NCBI RefSeq assembly: GCF_004353185.1 | Contig: NZ_SMUS01000001.1 | Location: 1 to 64,000 of the forward strand | Length of the DNA stretch: 64,000 bases | DNA from: Clostridium cuniculi | GTDB taxonomy: Bacteria; Bacillota; Clostridia; Clostridiales; Clostridiaceae | Reading direction: 5' to 3' | Shown: one piece after another, positions 1 to 8,961 of the stretch | Layout: each line of letters starts with the position of its first letter | How positions within the stretch are numbered: the first letter of the stretch is position 1 | Made by a program: the position numbers and the translations under genes | The notes under the pieces: model-generated | Told to the model about the DNA's origin: nothing | The model's input: the letters and a program-made list of their open reading frames with translations, nothing else | Databases searched by the model: none

Positions 1-36
1 AAGAAAAATTTGTAGCACAAAACATTAACTATAAAG

Positions 37-285
37 TGGCGCGTTATAAGCAAACACATGTAAAAAGAAAAAAATGAAATATTTATTTGGAGGTATCATT
101 GAAATTAAGCCGTAGAATTTAATAATTGATGGAGTAAAGTTGCGTAAAAAAGTTTTTACTGTTTGAGCCAATAGCGAGTTTAAAAACTTTAGCAAACTTT
201 ACGGAATCAATTATATAAATTCTAGGTGAAAATTTCACCATTACCGGAAAATAAATATTTCATTTTTCGCTTCCATGTGGTGCGC
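37..285 (+). ncRNA. Candidate large structured RNA (three-way junction)
   Basis: The segment is one nested inverted repeat. Outer stem: GCGC 39-42 with 282-285, CACATG 55-60 with CATGTG 274-279, and a perfect 19-bp helix 70-88 with 249-267. Second arm: 115-130 with 206-222, 134-143 with 192-202 and 149-157 with 182-190, the first two broken only by single-base bulges. Third arm: GGTGAAA 225-231 with TTTCACC 233-239. Plus-strand sense is favoured because the internal loops are purine-rich (GGA opposite GGA) and the apical part can form tandem G-A pairs next to GC 167-168/174-175. No protein fits here. The raiA-motif or 6S classes are possible, but I could not assign it. A mobile palindromic element is the alternative. 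Confidence 0.45.
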
Positions 286-406
286 AATATTATTCAATTG
301 TTTATCTTCTTAAATATTTATTAAAACTTTACTTATTTTAAATGAATACAAATAGTTATCTTAAGCAAACTATAAATACAAAAAAAAATTTAAGGAGATG
401 TTTTAT

Positions 407-988
407 ATGAAAAAAAGATTTAAAGTACTATCTTTATTACTATTATCTTTATTATTATTTGGATTAGTTGGATGTGGTAATAATACTACTAATAATAGTA
501 CTAATAATAGTACAGCTAATGATTCTACTAAGAATAATGCACCTACTAATCAAGAATATTATGACTACTTAACAGAAAGATATAATCATTACTTTAACAA
601 TGATACTCTTGACACGACATATGATATTTATGTAGACAATTTTACATATGATAATACATATGATGAATTTATAACTGCATATAATGGCTCTTATGAACAG
701 TTAAAAACAAACTTAGAAGCTTTTAAGAGTGATTTAGAGAATAATGTTGTAAAAGGAAATGCTGAAGTTGATAAATATAATCAAGAAGTAATAACTGCTG
801 TTGATAAAGCTATTATTGCAGTTGATGATTATACTGGAACTTTTGCAGAAAAAACAAAAGATTATGCCACTTTATCTAAAGATGAAGTAATAAAAGGCTT
901 AAAATCATTAACATTAGGCGCACATGATGCTAGAGTAGATTTAAAAAATTTAGTTGATGATGCTAAAAATAAACTAGGAATAAAATAG
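407..988 (+). CDS. Small lipoprotein of unknown function
   Basis: About 193 residues, beginning at the ATG at 407 because AAGGAG lies at 392-396; an in-frame ATG at 398 overlaps that ribosome site and is a poor start. The N-terminus is a lipoprotein signal: Lys/Arg, a Leu-rich core and the lipobox LVGC, followed by a low-complexity Asn/Thr/Ser linker (about 10-15 residues) typical of surface tethers. The rest is acidic, Tyr- and Lys-rich and probably helical. No catalytic motif was recognised. It is a single gene ending at a strong hairpin, downstream of the structured RNA candidate. Confidence 0.75.
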   Translation: MKKRFKVLSLLLLSLLLFGLVGCGNNTTNNSTNNSTANDSTKNNAPTNQEYYDYLTERYNHYFNNDTLDTTYDIYVDNFTYDNTYDEFITAYNGSYEQLKTNLEAFKSDLENNVVKGNAEVDKYNQEVITAVDKAIIAVDDYTGTFAEKTKDYATLSKDEVIKGLKSLTLGAHDARVDLKNLVDDAKNKLGIK

Positions 989-997
989 AGACAGATA

Positions 998-1032
998 AAA
1001 AACTTCAATTCTAAATAAATTGAAGTTTTTTT
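998..1032. terminator. Bidirectional terminator
   Basis: A 13-bp stem, 998-1010 with 1018-1030, with A-runs on one side and T-runs on the other. It sits between two convergent genes and can serve both. Confidence 0.85.
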
Positions 1033-1057
1033 ATCTATTTATTTTAAAATATTATAA

Positions 1058-1966
1058 TTAAACTATTAAAATTGGATAATCTATAGTAAATATTAGAAAT
1101 CCATTTATAATTTCAGCCCTGATTTCTCCGTTCATCTTTTCTATTAATAACTTTGTTATTGTTAGTCCAAGCCCTGAGCTAGAGGTACTTCTTGCTGTAT
1201 CCTTCATATAAAATCTATCAAATAAATTTTCTACTTCTCTTTCTGTTAATTCGTCAATACTATTAATTAAAATAATTTTGACATTATGTTTTGTTTTTTC
1301 CAAAGAAATTTTAAATTCTCCCCTAGAGTACTTAATTGTGTTTTGAAATAAATTAGTAAAGACTCTTTCTAAAGCAGTTTTATCAGCTTCTACAAACACT
1401 TCCTCATTTAATAAATTTATTTCAACATTAATATTTTTATTTTCAAAATCATTATAAAACAAAAGAATATGTTCTCTTATCTCTTTATTTATATCTATTT
1501 TTTCCATATTAAACTTATATTCATTAGCTTCTAATCTAGATAAATCATAAAATACTTCAACTAATTTATATAACCCATTTGATCTTCTCTTTATAATAGA
1601 TAAATATTCATCTTTCTCTTCACTACTTATATTTACATCATTTAAAAGTTCTAAATATCCTAATATAGAAGTTAATGGTGTTCTTAAATCATGTGAAACA
1701 TTTTCAATTTCCTCTCTTATTTTACTTTCTCTCCTAATATATCTAATTTTATTACGTTGCGCTTCTTCCAAATATTCATTCATTACCATAATGAGATTCT
1801 CAAAATTCTTATCATACGAAAAATATGTTAATCTTCTATTCAACTCTATATTTTCACAAATTTCTTTAAGTTCTCTTGTTGAAATCTTAATATTTTTATA
1901 AAGTAAAAAAAAGCGTGCAGAAAAATACACACTAGGTATTAATAAAATTAAAAGTATACATATCAT
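1058..1966 (-). CDS. Sensor histidine kinase (ABC-transporter-linked)
   Basis: 302 residues. One N-terminal membrane segment (about residues 1-22) is followed by a HisKA helix pair with the phospho-acceptor His92 in SHDLRTPLTS, then the HATPase domain with an N box (NLFQNTIKYS) and a glycine box (GLGLTI). There is almost no extracellular sensing loop, as in intramembrane-sensing kinases that read the state of a partner ABC transporter. It is the last gene of an ABC ATPase-permease-kinase run, 20 bases after the permease. The response regulator lies just upstream. The likely role is drug or peptide stress sensing; the inducer is unknown. Confidence 0.85.
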   Translation of the reverse strand: MICILLILLIPSVYFSARFFLLYKNIKISTRELKEICENIELNRRLTYFSYDKNFENLIMVMNEYLEEAQRNKIRYIRRESKIREEIENVSHDLRTPLTSILGYLELLNDVNISSEEKDEYLSIIKRRSNGLYKLVEVFYDLSRLEANEYKFNMEKIDINKEIREHILLFYNDFENKNINVEINLLNEEVFVEADKTALERVFTNLFQNTIKYSRGEFKISLEKTKHNVKIILINSIDELTEREVENLFDRFYMKDTARSTSSSGLGLTITKLLIEKMNGEIRAEIINGFLIFTIDYPILIV

Positions 1967-1986
1967 TTTCTACACACCCCCTCTTA

Positions 1987-2766
1987 TTACTTAATTTCTC
2001 TTCGCTTAAACATTTCTAATCCTAAGAAATAGAATATTAAACAAAATATAATCCCTACAATAATTGACTTTATAATTCCGCCTTGAGTTATAAATCCTAA
2101 AACCAACTTATTAGTTTCCTCATTAAAACTAATATCACTAATTAAATTTAATGGCATGTAATTAGCTATTACCTTACAAATTTCACTTCTACGTCCAGCC
2201 ATTAATAATAAACTTGGTATTATTACAATTATAGCAACCCAATATCCAATAGCATTTATCTCCTTATCAGTAATAAAATAAAAACAATTTGCTATAGTTA
2301 AAGCAACTAATAATAATGGTATAGATGCTATCATTGCTTTAATTAATATAGTTAAATACTCTATTCCACTATTTTCAAGAAGCATATATGCACTTATTAT
2401 AAATGCAGAACTCACAAATACTCCTACTATTAAAGCATATACTAAACTAATTAAAAATTTAGATAAATATATGGCATTTCTTGATATCCCAAATGAAATT
2501 GTATTTTTTAAAGTATGATTTTTATATTCTTGACCAAATATTAAGTTTACAACGCAAACACAAAGAACCATAGGTATTTTCATATTTGCATATAAACTAC
2601 TAAATGCATATTTAGTAGTATTATAAGGGAAAGTTGAATCTAAATTACCAAACATCCATAAGATTACATTTAAGAATACAACAAACAACATAACCCCTAA
2701 TATAAACATATAATTTCCTTTTGAATGTAAGTTTCTATATATTTCACTTCTAAAATAATTAAGCAT
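1987..2766 (-). CDS. ABC-2 type permease (peptide antibiotic export/immunity type)
   Basis: About 259 residues with six hydrophobic stretches, the size and pattern of BcrB/LanE-like ABC-2 permeases. I place the start at the ATG at 2766: GGGGGAG stands just before it, and its first codons overlap the stop of the ATPase gene (2759-2761), suggesting translational coupling. An upstream in-frame TTG at 2781 would put that ribosome site inside the gene. It partners the ATPase immediately upstream. The substrate cannot be read from sequence. Confidence 0.82.
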   Translation of the reverse strand: MLNYFRSEIYRNLHSKGNYMFILGVMLFVVFLNVILWMFGNLDSTFPYNTTKYAFSSLYANMKIPMVLCVCVVNLIFGQEYKNHTLKNTISFGISRNAIYLSKFLISLVYALIVGVFVSSAFIISAYMLLENSGIEYLTILIKAMIASIPLLLVALTIANCFYFITDKEINAIGYWVAIIVIIPSLLLMAGRRSEICKVIANYMPLNLISDISFNEETNKLVLGFITQGGIIKSIIVGIIFCLIFYFLGLEMFKRREIK

Positions 2767-3679
2767 TTTTAACTCCCCCAATCAAAGATAAATAATAATT
2801 TTCTAAATTTGCACTCTTTTCATTTATACTTTTAAGTCCTATACCATTTTCTACTGCTAATCTACTTATTTCTTCATTAATTGGGTCTTTTTCAAATAAA
2901 TGAATTAATCCATCTGGCATAATTTTATAATTTTTATATCCTAATTTCTCTTCTAAAAGTACAGAGAACTTTTTAGGGTTTGTAACATTAATTTCCAAAT
3001 AGCTTCTACATCTTTCATTTAATTGTTTTAAACTTAGTTCCTCTACTAGCTTTCCTTTGCTTAAAAATCCATAACATGTTGCTATATTATATAACTCTGA
3101 TAGAATATGACTTGATATAATTATCGTTATATTCTTTTCTCTATTTAACTTTAATAATAAATTTCTTATTTCAATAATTCCACTTGGATCTAACCCATTA
3201 ATAGGTTCATCTAAAATTAAAAGTTCAGGTTCTCCTAATAATGCAAGAGCAAGTCCTAATCTTTGTTTCATTCCTAAAGAAATATTATTGAATTTCTTTT
3301 TCTTAACTTCTAATAATCCTACTTCTTTTAATATTTTATCAATATTTTTTTTACCTGGAATACCTCTTTGAAGTCTATAATACTCTAAATTTTCTTCTAT
3401 TGTCATTTTAGGATAAAAACTTGGATTTTCAATTATTGTACCTATTCTTTTTCTTACTTTCACTATATTTTTTTCACTTGCTTCACCTAATAATTCAAAG
3501 CTTCCATCACTAATATTAGATTGACCACTTAATATTCTAAAAAGTGTTGTTTTACCAGCTCCATTATCTCCTACCAGTCCATAAATTTCACCTTGATTAA
3601 CTGTAATACTAATATTATCTAGTACTATATTTTCTCCATATTTCTTTACTAAATTATTAGTTTTTATAACTTCTCTCAC
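2759..3679 (-). CDS. ABC transporter ATP-binding protein (BcrA-like)
   Basis: 306 residues beginning with GTG at 3679 behind AAAGGAG. Walker A GDNGAGKTT (about 38-46), a signature segment ISLGMKQRL and Walker B LLILDEPINGLDP are all present. The C-terminal ~80 residues are the extra domain usual in the BcrA/CcmA branch. It forms an exporter with the overlapping permease gene. The 114-base gap upstream carries tandem repeats expected to bind the adjacent response regulator, so transporter and kinase are probably induced together. Confidence 0.88.
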   Translation of the reverse strand: MREVIKTNNLVKKYGENIVLDNISITVNQGEIYGLVGDNGAGKTTLFRILSGQSNISDGSFELLGEASEKNIVKVRKRIGTIIENPSFYPKMTIEENLEYYRLQRGIPGKKNIDKILKEVGLLEVKKKKFNNISLGMKQRLGLALALLGEPELLILDEPINGLDPSGIIEIRNLLLKLNREKNITIIISSHILSELYNIATCYGFLSKGKLVEELSLKQLNERCRSYLEINVTNPKKFSVLLEEKLGYKNYKIMPDGLIHLFEKDPINEEISRLAVENGIGLKSINEKSANLENYYLSLIGGVKNA

Positions 3680-3757
3680 ATTATTCTCCTTTCAGATATT
3701 TTTAATTATTTTTATACTTTGTTATTTCAATATTAATGATATAAAAATAGCTTAAAT

Positions 3758-3790
3758 AAATCTTCAAGAAAGTTTAAAGAAAGTTTAAAG
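3758..3790 (-). promoter_or_regulatory. Tandem 11-nt repeats, probable response-regulator box
   Basis: Two identical 11-mers, AAAGTTTAAAG at 3769-3779 and 3780-3790, and a third degenerate copy AAATCTTCAAG at 3758-3768, lie in direct orientation just upstream of the ABC operon. Head-to-tail repeats at 11-bp pitch are the usual site for OmpR/PhoB-type dimers. On the minus strand TTGAAG followed 18 bases later by TATATC could be the promoter. Confidence 0.6.
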
Positions 3791-3793
3791 ATT

Positions 3794-4486
3794 TTAATTT
3801 TTATTCATCTTAAAGCCAATTCCCCATACAGTTTTTATGTATTCTTCTTGTATTACTTCTTTAATTTTCTTTCTAATATTGCTTATATGAACATTTACAC
3901 TATTATCCTCGCCATAATATCCATTTTTCCATACTTTACTATATAATATTTCCCTTGAAAACACCTTATCTGGATTTTTTACTAATATACTCAATATCTG
4001 AAATTCATATGCTGTCAAAGATAAAACTTTATCTTTAACTCTTACTTCTCTTGCTTCTTCATCTAAAATTAATTCTTTAAATTTATATATTTTAAATTCT
4101 TTTTCTTGTAATGAATTACTTTTATATCTTCTTAATTGTGAATTTACCCTTGCAATAATCTCTTCACATTGGAAAGGTTTTGTTATATAGTCATCTGCAC
4201 CAATATTTAAAAGATGTACCTTATCTTCTAAGGAACTTTTTGCAGAGATGACTATTATAGGCATATTTTTCTTTTCTCTAATATTTTTTATAAGTTCTTC
4301 TCCACTAATTCCAGGTAGCATTAAATCTAATAAAACAACATCGAATGATTTCATATCCATTCTTAAAGCAGCTTCACTTCCTGAAAAAGCTTGTACAACT
4401 TCATAATTATTTTTCTCTAAACTTTTTTTAATTAAATTATTTATATCAACATCATCTTCAACAACTAAAATACTTTCTTTCAACAT
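3794..4486 (-). CDS. OmpR/PhoB-family response regulator
   Basis: 230 residues from the ATG at 4486; GAGGAG lies directly before it, and the upstream in-frame ATG at 4498 is inside that ribosome site. Receiver domain: acidic pair Asp11-Asp12, phospho-acceptor Asp54 in VVLLDLMLPG, conserved Ser and Lys (ISAKSS, YITKPF). The C-terminal winged helix ends in IKTVWGIGFKM, typical of the family. It is cognate to the kinase of the neighbouring ABC operon and probably binds the tandem repeats at 3758-3790. It has its own promoter region, 4487-4732, in which I saw nothing else definite. Confidence 0.88.
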   Translation of the reverse strand: MLKESILVVEDDVDINNLIKKSLEKNNYEVVQAFSGSEAALRMDMKSFDVVLLDLMLPGISGEELIKNIREKKNMPIIVISAKSSLEDKVHLLNIGADDYITKPFQCEEIIARVNSQLRRYKSNSLQEKEFKIYKFKELILDEEAREVRVKDKVLSLTAYEFQILSILVKNPDKVFSREILYSKVWKNGYYGEDNSVNVHISNIRKKIKEVIQEEYIKTVWGIGFKMNKN

Positions 4487-4732
4487 AACGCTCCTCATGT
4501 ATTAAAGATTTTTTCTATTATATAATTTAATTATAACTTAAATTGTATTTTTTTTATATTTTAACTAATTTTTATTTATCTATTTTTCTACATAACTTCT
4601 TTAAAAGAAACAGCATTAAACTCTAAATCCATATACTAACTTTTTATATTTATATTAACTAAAATGAATAAATACACTTTTCATTGATTACCATAATAAA
4701 TAATAAATACTATAATTAAGAGGTATATACTA

Positions 4733-7180
4733 ATGAAAAAAAATATTAAACTTTTCTTTATTTTTTTATTAACTACTATAATTTTATTAACAACAATTTC
4801 ATTTCCAATCAATGCTCTATCTGATGTTAATATTATTCAAGATTCAGATAACTCCACTTCACTACCAAGTCACTTTCGCAAAACTACTGATATATCAAAA
4901 GCTTCAGCTCTTAAAGCAGTAAATATAAAAGGCTTAGAACAACTCAATATATCTGGAAGTGGTCAATTTACTCCTGCTAATTTACATTTATTAATTGAAA
5001 GTATTGATACTCAGCTCCCTATAATAGATATTGATTTAAGAGAAGAGTCTCATGGATTTATTAATGATATTGCTATTAGCTTTGCCAACTCAAATAATAG
5101 TGCAAATGCTGGACTTACTTTAAATGAAATTATTGAAAAAGAGAACAGAGACTTATCTTCTATTAAATTAAATGAACCCTTAACTTTATATAATAATAAA
5201 AAAACGCTTGTACCAACTTCAGTTAAAAACGAATCTACATTAGCTCAATCAAATAATATATCTTATATTAAAATTCCTGTAACAGATGGAAATCTTCCTA
5301 GTAAAGATATGGTTGATTATTTTATTGATGTTGTTAATAATACTACAGAAAATACTTGGTTTCATTTTCATTGCAAAGCTGGAGTAGGTAGAACAACAAC
5401 ATTTATGATAATGTATGACATTATTAAAAATGGTAATGAGGTTAGCTTACATGACATTATTGGACGTCAAGTATTACTATCAGGTATTTCCCAAAAAGAC
5501 TCTGTAGGTTTTTATATAGGTAAAAGATATGATTTCCTAAGTGAATTTTATAATAAATATAAAGGTTGTAAGCCTACTCTCTCTACAACTAATTCGATTA
5601 ATACTATAAATTCTACAACCCAAACTGTTAACTCAATAAATTGTAGCTGTAATATTTCTATAGAAACTAATGACTCTTATATTAAAAATGATATAATTCC
5701 TAAATTCCTTTATGTTATATCTGATAATAATATGACTAAAGCGGAACAAACAATGATAGCAACTCTTCAAGGTCTTATATCATCAAAATCTGAAGATCAA
5801 ATTTATATTCTAAGTTCTACTGAACCGGATTATAAAATATGGCTTAAAGATTTAAATAAGAATTATAAAGTTAAATATAAAATAATTGAAGACCCTTGGA
5901 AACTTATAGATAAATTTAAGTCCCAAGTTGATGGATATGTTTTATACAGTAATGTAAAAGAACATTCAATAAATAACGCTTGTACTCTAGCCTCTTTAAA
6001 AAATTCTATCGCTATTGATGAATCCATAGAATCTATATTAAATAATCATGGTATAACAACTTTGATTGAAGATTGCAGAGACACTGATAAGTATTGGGCA
6101 TTTAATAACCTTTGGAATTCTGGTTTAAATCACTCCACAGTAATAGAATTACCTAGCGACAAATACATATCATTAAGGGACTATGCAATTCTTTCAAAAT
6201 CATTAGTTTTTTATGAAGATGATATAAATGATAGTACTTTTAGGGAAAGCATTTTTAGCTCTATGGATGATGGTGGCCGAATATTAGGCTGGGGACCTGA
6301 TGAACATACTAACGTTTCAATTGCTTCTAGCTTTGGAATTGATATGATTGCTGCAGATTGGTCTTATAACCTTTCAGTATTAAGCTCATATCCTTCAACC
6401 CCTAAAACCCAAAGCATTAATGAAAAACTACTTGAAGAAGATGGTTTTCATTATGTTACTTTTATAATGTCTGATGGCGATAATCAGCAATGGCTTCTCG
6501 GAAGTAATTTTAATGCAAAAAACTGGTTTGGATCTCCTTATAGAGGTAATTTTAATTTAGGCTGGTCTTTAAGCCCTTCATTATATTATTTAGCTCCTAC
6601 AGTTTTTAATAAATATTATGAAGCTGCAAGCTCCTCAAAATATAATGATAATTATATAGTTGCTGCTTCAGGTAATGGCTATATATATCCTAGTAAATAT
6701 CCTTCTGAAAAATTAATTAATTATACTAAACGACTTAATAAATATATGAAAGATGTTGATGAACATATTGTATTAATTCTTGATGATGAATCTTTTTATA
6801 AAAAAGATTTATGGGATAAATATACTTGTAATTCTAATATAGATGGCCTCCTTTATTTGAATTATGATATAAACAATGCCTATAAAGGAAAAATAATTTG
6901 GTCTAATGATAAACCTATAATTTCTTGCCGAGACTTACTTTGGGCTAATATAGAAGATGGAAATCAGTTACTTTCTAATATTAACGATAGAATTAATTTA
7001 GGCTATACAAATATTAAAGATCCAAACTCTTATACCTTTGTATATGTTCATGTTTGGAGTAATACAATGGATAATGTTAACGATGTTATAACTAAATTAA
7101 ATAAAAATCCTAAAGTTAGAATTGTAACTCCAGATACATTCGTTAAACTAATTCAAAATAATATTTCACATAATCTATAA
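4733..7180 (+). CDS. Secreted PTP-like phosphatase fused to GxGYxYP-type domain
   Basis: 815 residues with a signal peptide (cleavage near residue 28, after INA). Residues about 60-280 form a PTP-like phosphatase: the P-loop FHCKAGVGRTT contains Cys214 and fits HCxxGxxR(T/S), the signature of cysteine phytases and related inositol-polyphosphate phosphatases. After a Ser/Thr/Asn linker (about 285-310), the second half has MSDGDNQQW and GNGYIYP (647-653), the hallmarks of the GxGYxYP putative glycoside-hydrolase family. Joining these modules in one exported protein is unusual. It is a single gene closed by a strong terminator. The phosphatase fold is well supported; the substrate is not known, and a host- or phytate-directed role is only inference. 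Confidence 0.75.
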   Translation: MKKNIKLFFIFLLTTIILLTTISFPINALSDVNIIQDSDNSTSLPSHFRKTTDISKASALKAVNIKGLEQLNISGSGQFTPANLHLLIESIDTQLPIIDIDLREESHGFINDIAISFANSNNSANAGLTLNEIIEKENRDLSSIKLNEPLTLYNNKKTLVPTSVKNESTLAQSNNISYIKIPVTDGNLPSKDMVDYFIDVVNNTTENTWFHFHCKAGVGRTTTFMIMYDIIKNGNEVSLHDIIGRQVLLSGISQKDSVGFYIGKRYDFLSEFYNKYKGCKPTLSTTNSINTINSTTQTVNSINCSCNISIETNDSYIKNDIIPKFLYVISDNNMTKAEQTMIATLQGLISSKSEDQIYILSSTEPDYKIWLKDLNKNYKVKYKIIEDPWKLIDKFKSQVDGYVLYSNVKEHSINNACTLASLKNSIAIDESIESILNNHGITTLIEDCRDTDKYWAFNNLWNSGLNHSTVIELPSDKYISLRDYAILSKSLVFYEDDINDSTFRESIFSSMDDGGRILGWGPDEHTNVSIASSFGIDMIAADWSYNLSVLSSYPSTPKTQSINEKLLEEDGFHYVTFIMSDGDNQQWLLGSNFNAKNWFGSPYRGNFNLGWSLSPSLYYLAPTVFNKYYEAASSSKYNDNYIVAASGNGYIYPSKYPSEKLINYTKRLNKYMKDVDEHIVLILDDESFYKKDLWDKYTCNSNIDGLLYLNYDINNAYKGKIIWSNDKPIISCRDLLWANIEDGNQLLSNINDRINLGYTNIKDPNSYTFVYVHVWSNTMDNVNDVITKLNKNPKVRIVTPDTFVKLIQNNISHNL

Positions 7181-7183
7181 AAC

Positions 7184-7226
7184 AAAAAATCTCATAGATA
7201 ATTATAAAATTTCTATGAGATTTTTT
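7184..7226 (+). terminator. Rho-independent terminator
   Basis: A 15-bp perfect stem, 7184-7198 with 7212-7226, ends in a T6 run. It closes the phosphatase gene. The remaining stretch to 7609 is AT-rich with no convincing gene or structure. Confidence 0.85.
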
Positions 7227-7609
7227 ATAAAAACTTTTTATTGTAATACGGAAGATAAGATTATATTACAATTACTTAACTTAAATGTTAGTTGCTAGAT
7301 TAAAACTTATAATCCAACTATTAATAGGATAAATTCTTCTCTTTTTGCACAATAGATAAGATAAATCTTAATATATATTACGTAAATATACTTAATTATG
7401 TTACATATTTAATCATTTATTTTTTAGTATAATTATATAAATTAAGTTACTCTTAAAATAATAAAAGGCTTCATTAATCTTAATTAATAAAACCTTAAAA
7501 TCTATAATTTTTATAAACAAAAACCTCCTGTATTTTATCTTTATTATTACTCTTATTATAATTTATCATTTAATATTCTAACCTTTAAACTTTATATTCT
7601 TTATTATTA

Positions 7610-8164
7610 TCATATACCAAATACAGGTTGATTATTATCTCTAGCTAGTATCCCTTCTGCTGCTTTAATATAATAAATACATGATATTAAATCTAATAAA
7701 TTAGCATTATTTATTAATATATTAGGCTCTAAAGAATATGGAAATTCTCCATTAAGTTTTTTATTATAAACTGTATTATACCTAGTAAATGCTATTTGTA
7801 TAAATAAAAGTTTAATTAAGAAAAAAATATACGTAGCTTTTAAAACAGTCTTATCCGGAGTAACTTGTAACATCGTATTACTATTATCTATATCATTGTT
7901 ATCTTTATATTTGTTATAAATAACTTCTCTACCTTGAAAATTAGCTTGTATTAATAATAACTGTCCATATATAACAATTAATGTTCCTCTTAATTGTATT
8001 TCTAATAAAAGTAATGACTCTATATCTTCTTCACTAAAATCTTCTCTATTATATGTTGAACTATTATTTTCATTAGAATAATCTGTATATTTACTTGAAT
8101 TATTTTTACTTGTATAAGAATTTTTAAATCTATATGATTTGTTTTTTCTCTTATTCTTAGCCAT
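7610..8164 (-). CDS. Hypothetical protein, basic N-terminus and helical body
   Basis: 184 residues, ATG at 8164 behind GAGGAT. The first ~45 residues are basic, then Ser/Asn/Tyr-rich and disordered. The rest contains two hydrophobic helical blocks (about 50-75 and 105-130) without clear membrane topology. I do not recognise the family. It borders the probable spore-surface cluster and its composition would suit a coat component, but no sigma-K-like element was found upstream, so that is weak inference. Confidence 0.6.
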   Translation of the reverse strand: MAKNKRKNKSYRFKNSYTSKNNSSKYTDYSNENNSSTYNREDFSEEDIESLLLLEIQLRGTLIVIYGQLLLIQANFQGREVIYNKYKDNNDIDNSNTMLQVTPDKTVLKATYIFFLIKLLFIQIAFTRYNTVYNKKLNGEFPYSLEPNILINNANLLDLISCIYYIKAAEGILARDNNQPVFGI

Positions 8165-8295
8165 TTTTTATATCCTCATAATTAATATTCACATTTTATC
8201 ATATTATAAAAAGTTTTATTTTGTTATTTAAATTTATTTTTCATAATCTAATTAACAATTATATAAACAATAAAATATTAACTATTTTATAGAAA

Positions 8296-8341
8296 AAAAT
8301 TACTACATCTTATATAAAGTATATCTATATAAGATGTAGTA
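8296..8341 (-). terminator. Rho-independent terminator
   Basis: A perfect 16-bp stem, 8301-8316 with 8326-8341, is followed on the minus strand by a T-run. It terminates the exported-protein gene that ends at 8350. Confidence 0.85.
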
Positions 8342-8349
8342 ACTGAATT

Positions 8350-8754
8350 TTATTTTTTATATGTCACTTGAATAGCTTTAGCTGAAGCTTGGGGCGGATT
8401 TGATTTTGTCATAGCTTCGCTTAATATAAATAATACCACGTCACCTTTTTCTACCTTAAATACTTTAGGATCAACCTTTTTAATGTCTATTTCTTCACCT
8501 TCCTTTGGACATTCATTTGGAATTATTAATGTTTCATTATCTACAACTGCTATTAATTCTTGATCTTTTACTGTAAGTCCCTTAAGATATCCTTTAACCT
8601 TTATGTTTAAAGTATTATCATTTTCATTTCTTTTAACTTCTTCAACCTCTCCCATAAAAATTGCATTAGGTTCTGGTCTCTTACTTGCAAAAACATTACA
8701 ACTACATATTAATAAAAATAATAAAGTTAATGCTAATATTCTCTTATGCTTCAT
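8350..8754 (-). CDS. Small exported protein of unknown function
   Basis: 134 residues. The N-terminal signal peptide MKHKRILALTLLFLL runs into CSCNVFA; cleavage could follow VFA, or a Cys in LICSC could be lipidated. The mature part is beta-rich and charged and contains VEEVKRNENDNTLNIKVKG, reminiscent of small OB-like secreted domains. No motif gives a function. It has AGGAGG-type ribosome binding and is a single gene with its own terminator. The 8755-8961 gap holds the two divergent promoters, not resolved further. Confidence 0.65.
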   Translation of the reverse strand: MKHKRILALTLLFLLICSCNVFASKRPEPNAIFMGEVEEVKRNENDNTLNIKVKGYLKGLTVKDQELIAVVDNETLIIPNECPKEGEEIDIKKVDPKVFKVEKGDVVLFILSEAMTKSNPPQASAKAIQVTYKK

Positions 8755-8961
8755 AATATCCTCCTTAGTTAAATTTAAGTCAATAATACTATTATTCTTC
8801 TAAAAAATAATAAGTATTCATTTTAATAGAAATATAAATATTCATTCTCTTCTTTCCGAAAGGAACTGTTAATTTTATTTCTATATTTTTAATACCATTG
8901 ATTTAATCATTTACATACTGTATTATTAAATTAGATATATATGGAAATAAGGAGGGGTTTT

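Noticed and set aside
1-300. IStron or insertion-sequence end
   Set aside because: The nested palindrome could suggest mobility, but no transposase, TnpB or intron catalytic core is present and no target duplication can be read.
7227-7609. Possible small gene or riboswitch in the 380-base gap
   Set aside because: A ribosome-site-like AGGAGG appears on the minus strand near 7522-7530, but the following frame stops quickly and no conserved helix set was found.
8603-8803. Plus-strand frame of 66 residues
   Set aside because: It is antisense to the signal-peptide region of the 8350-8754 gene; its hydrophobic look is the mirror of that sequence.
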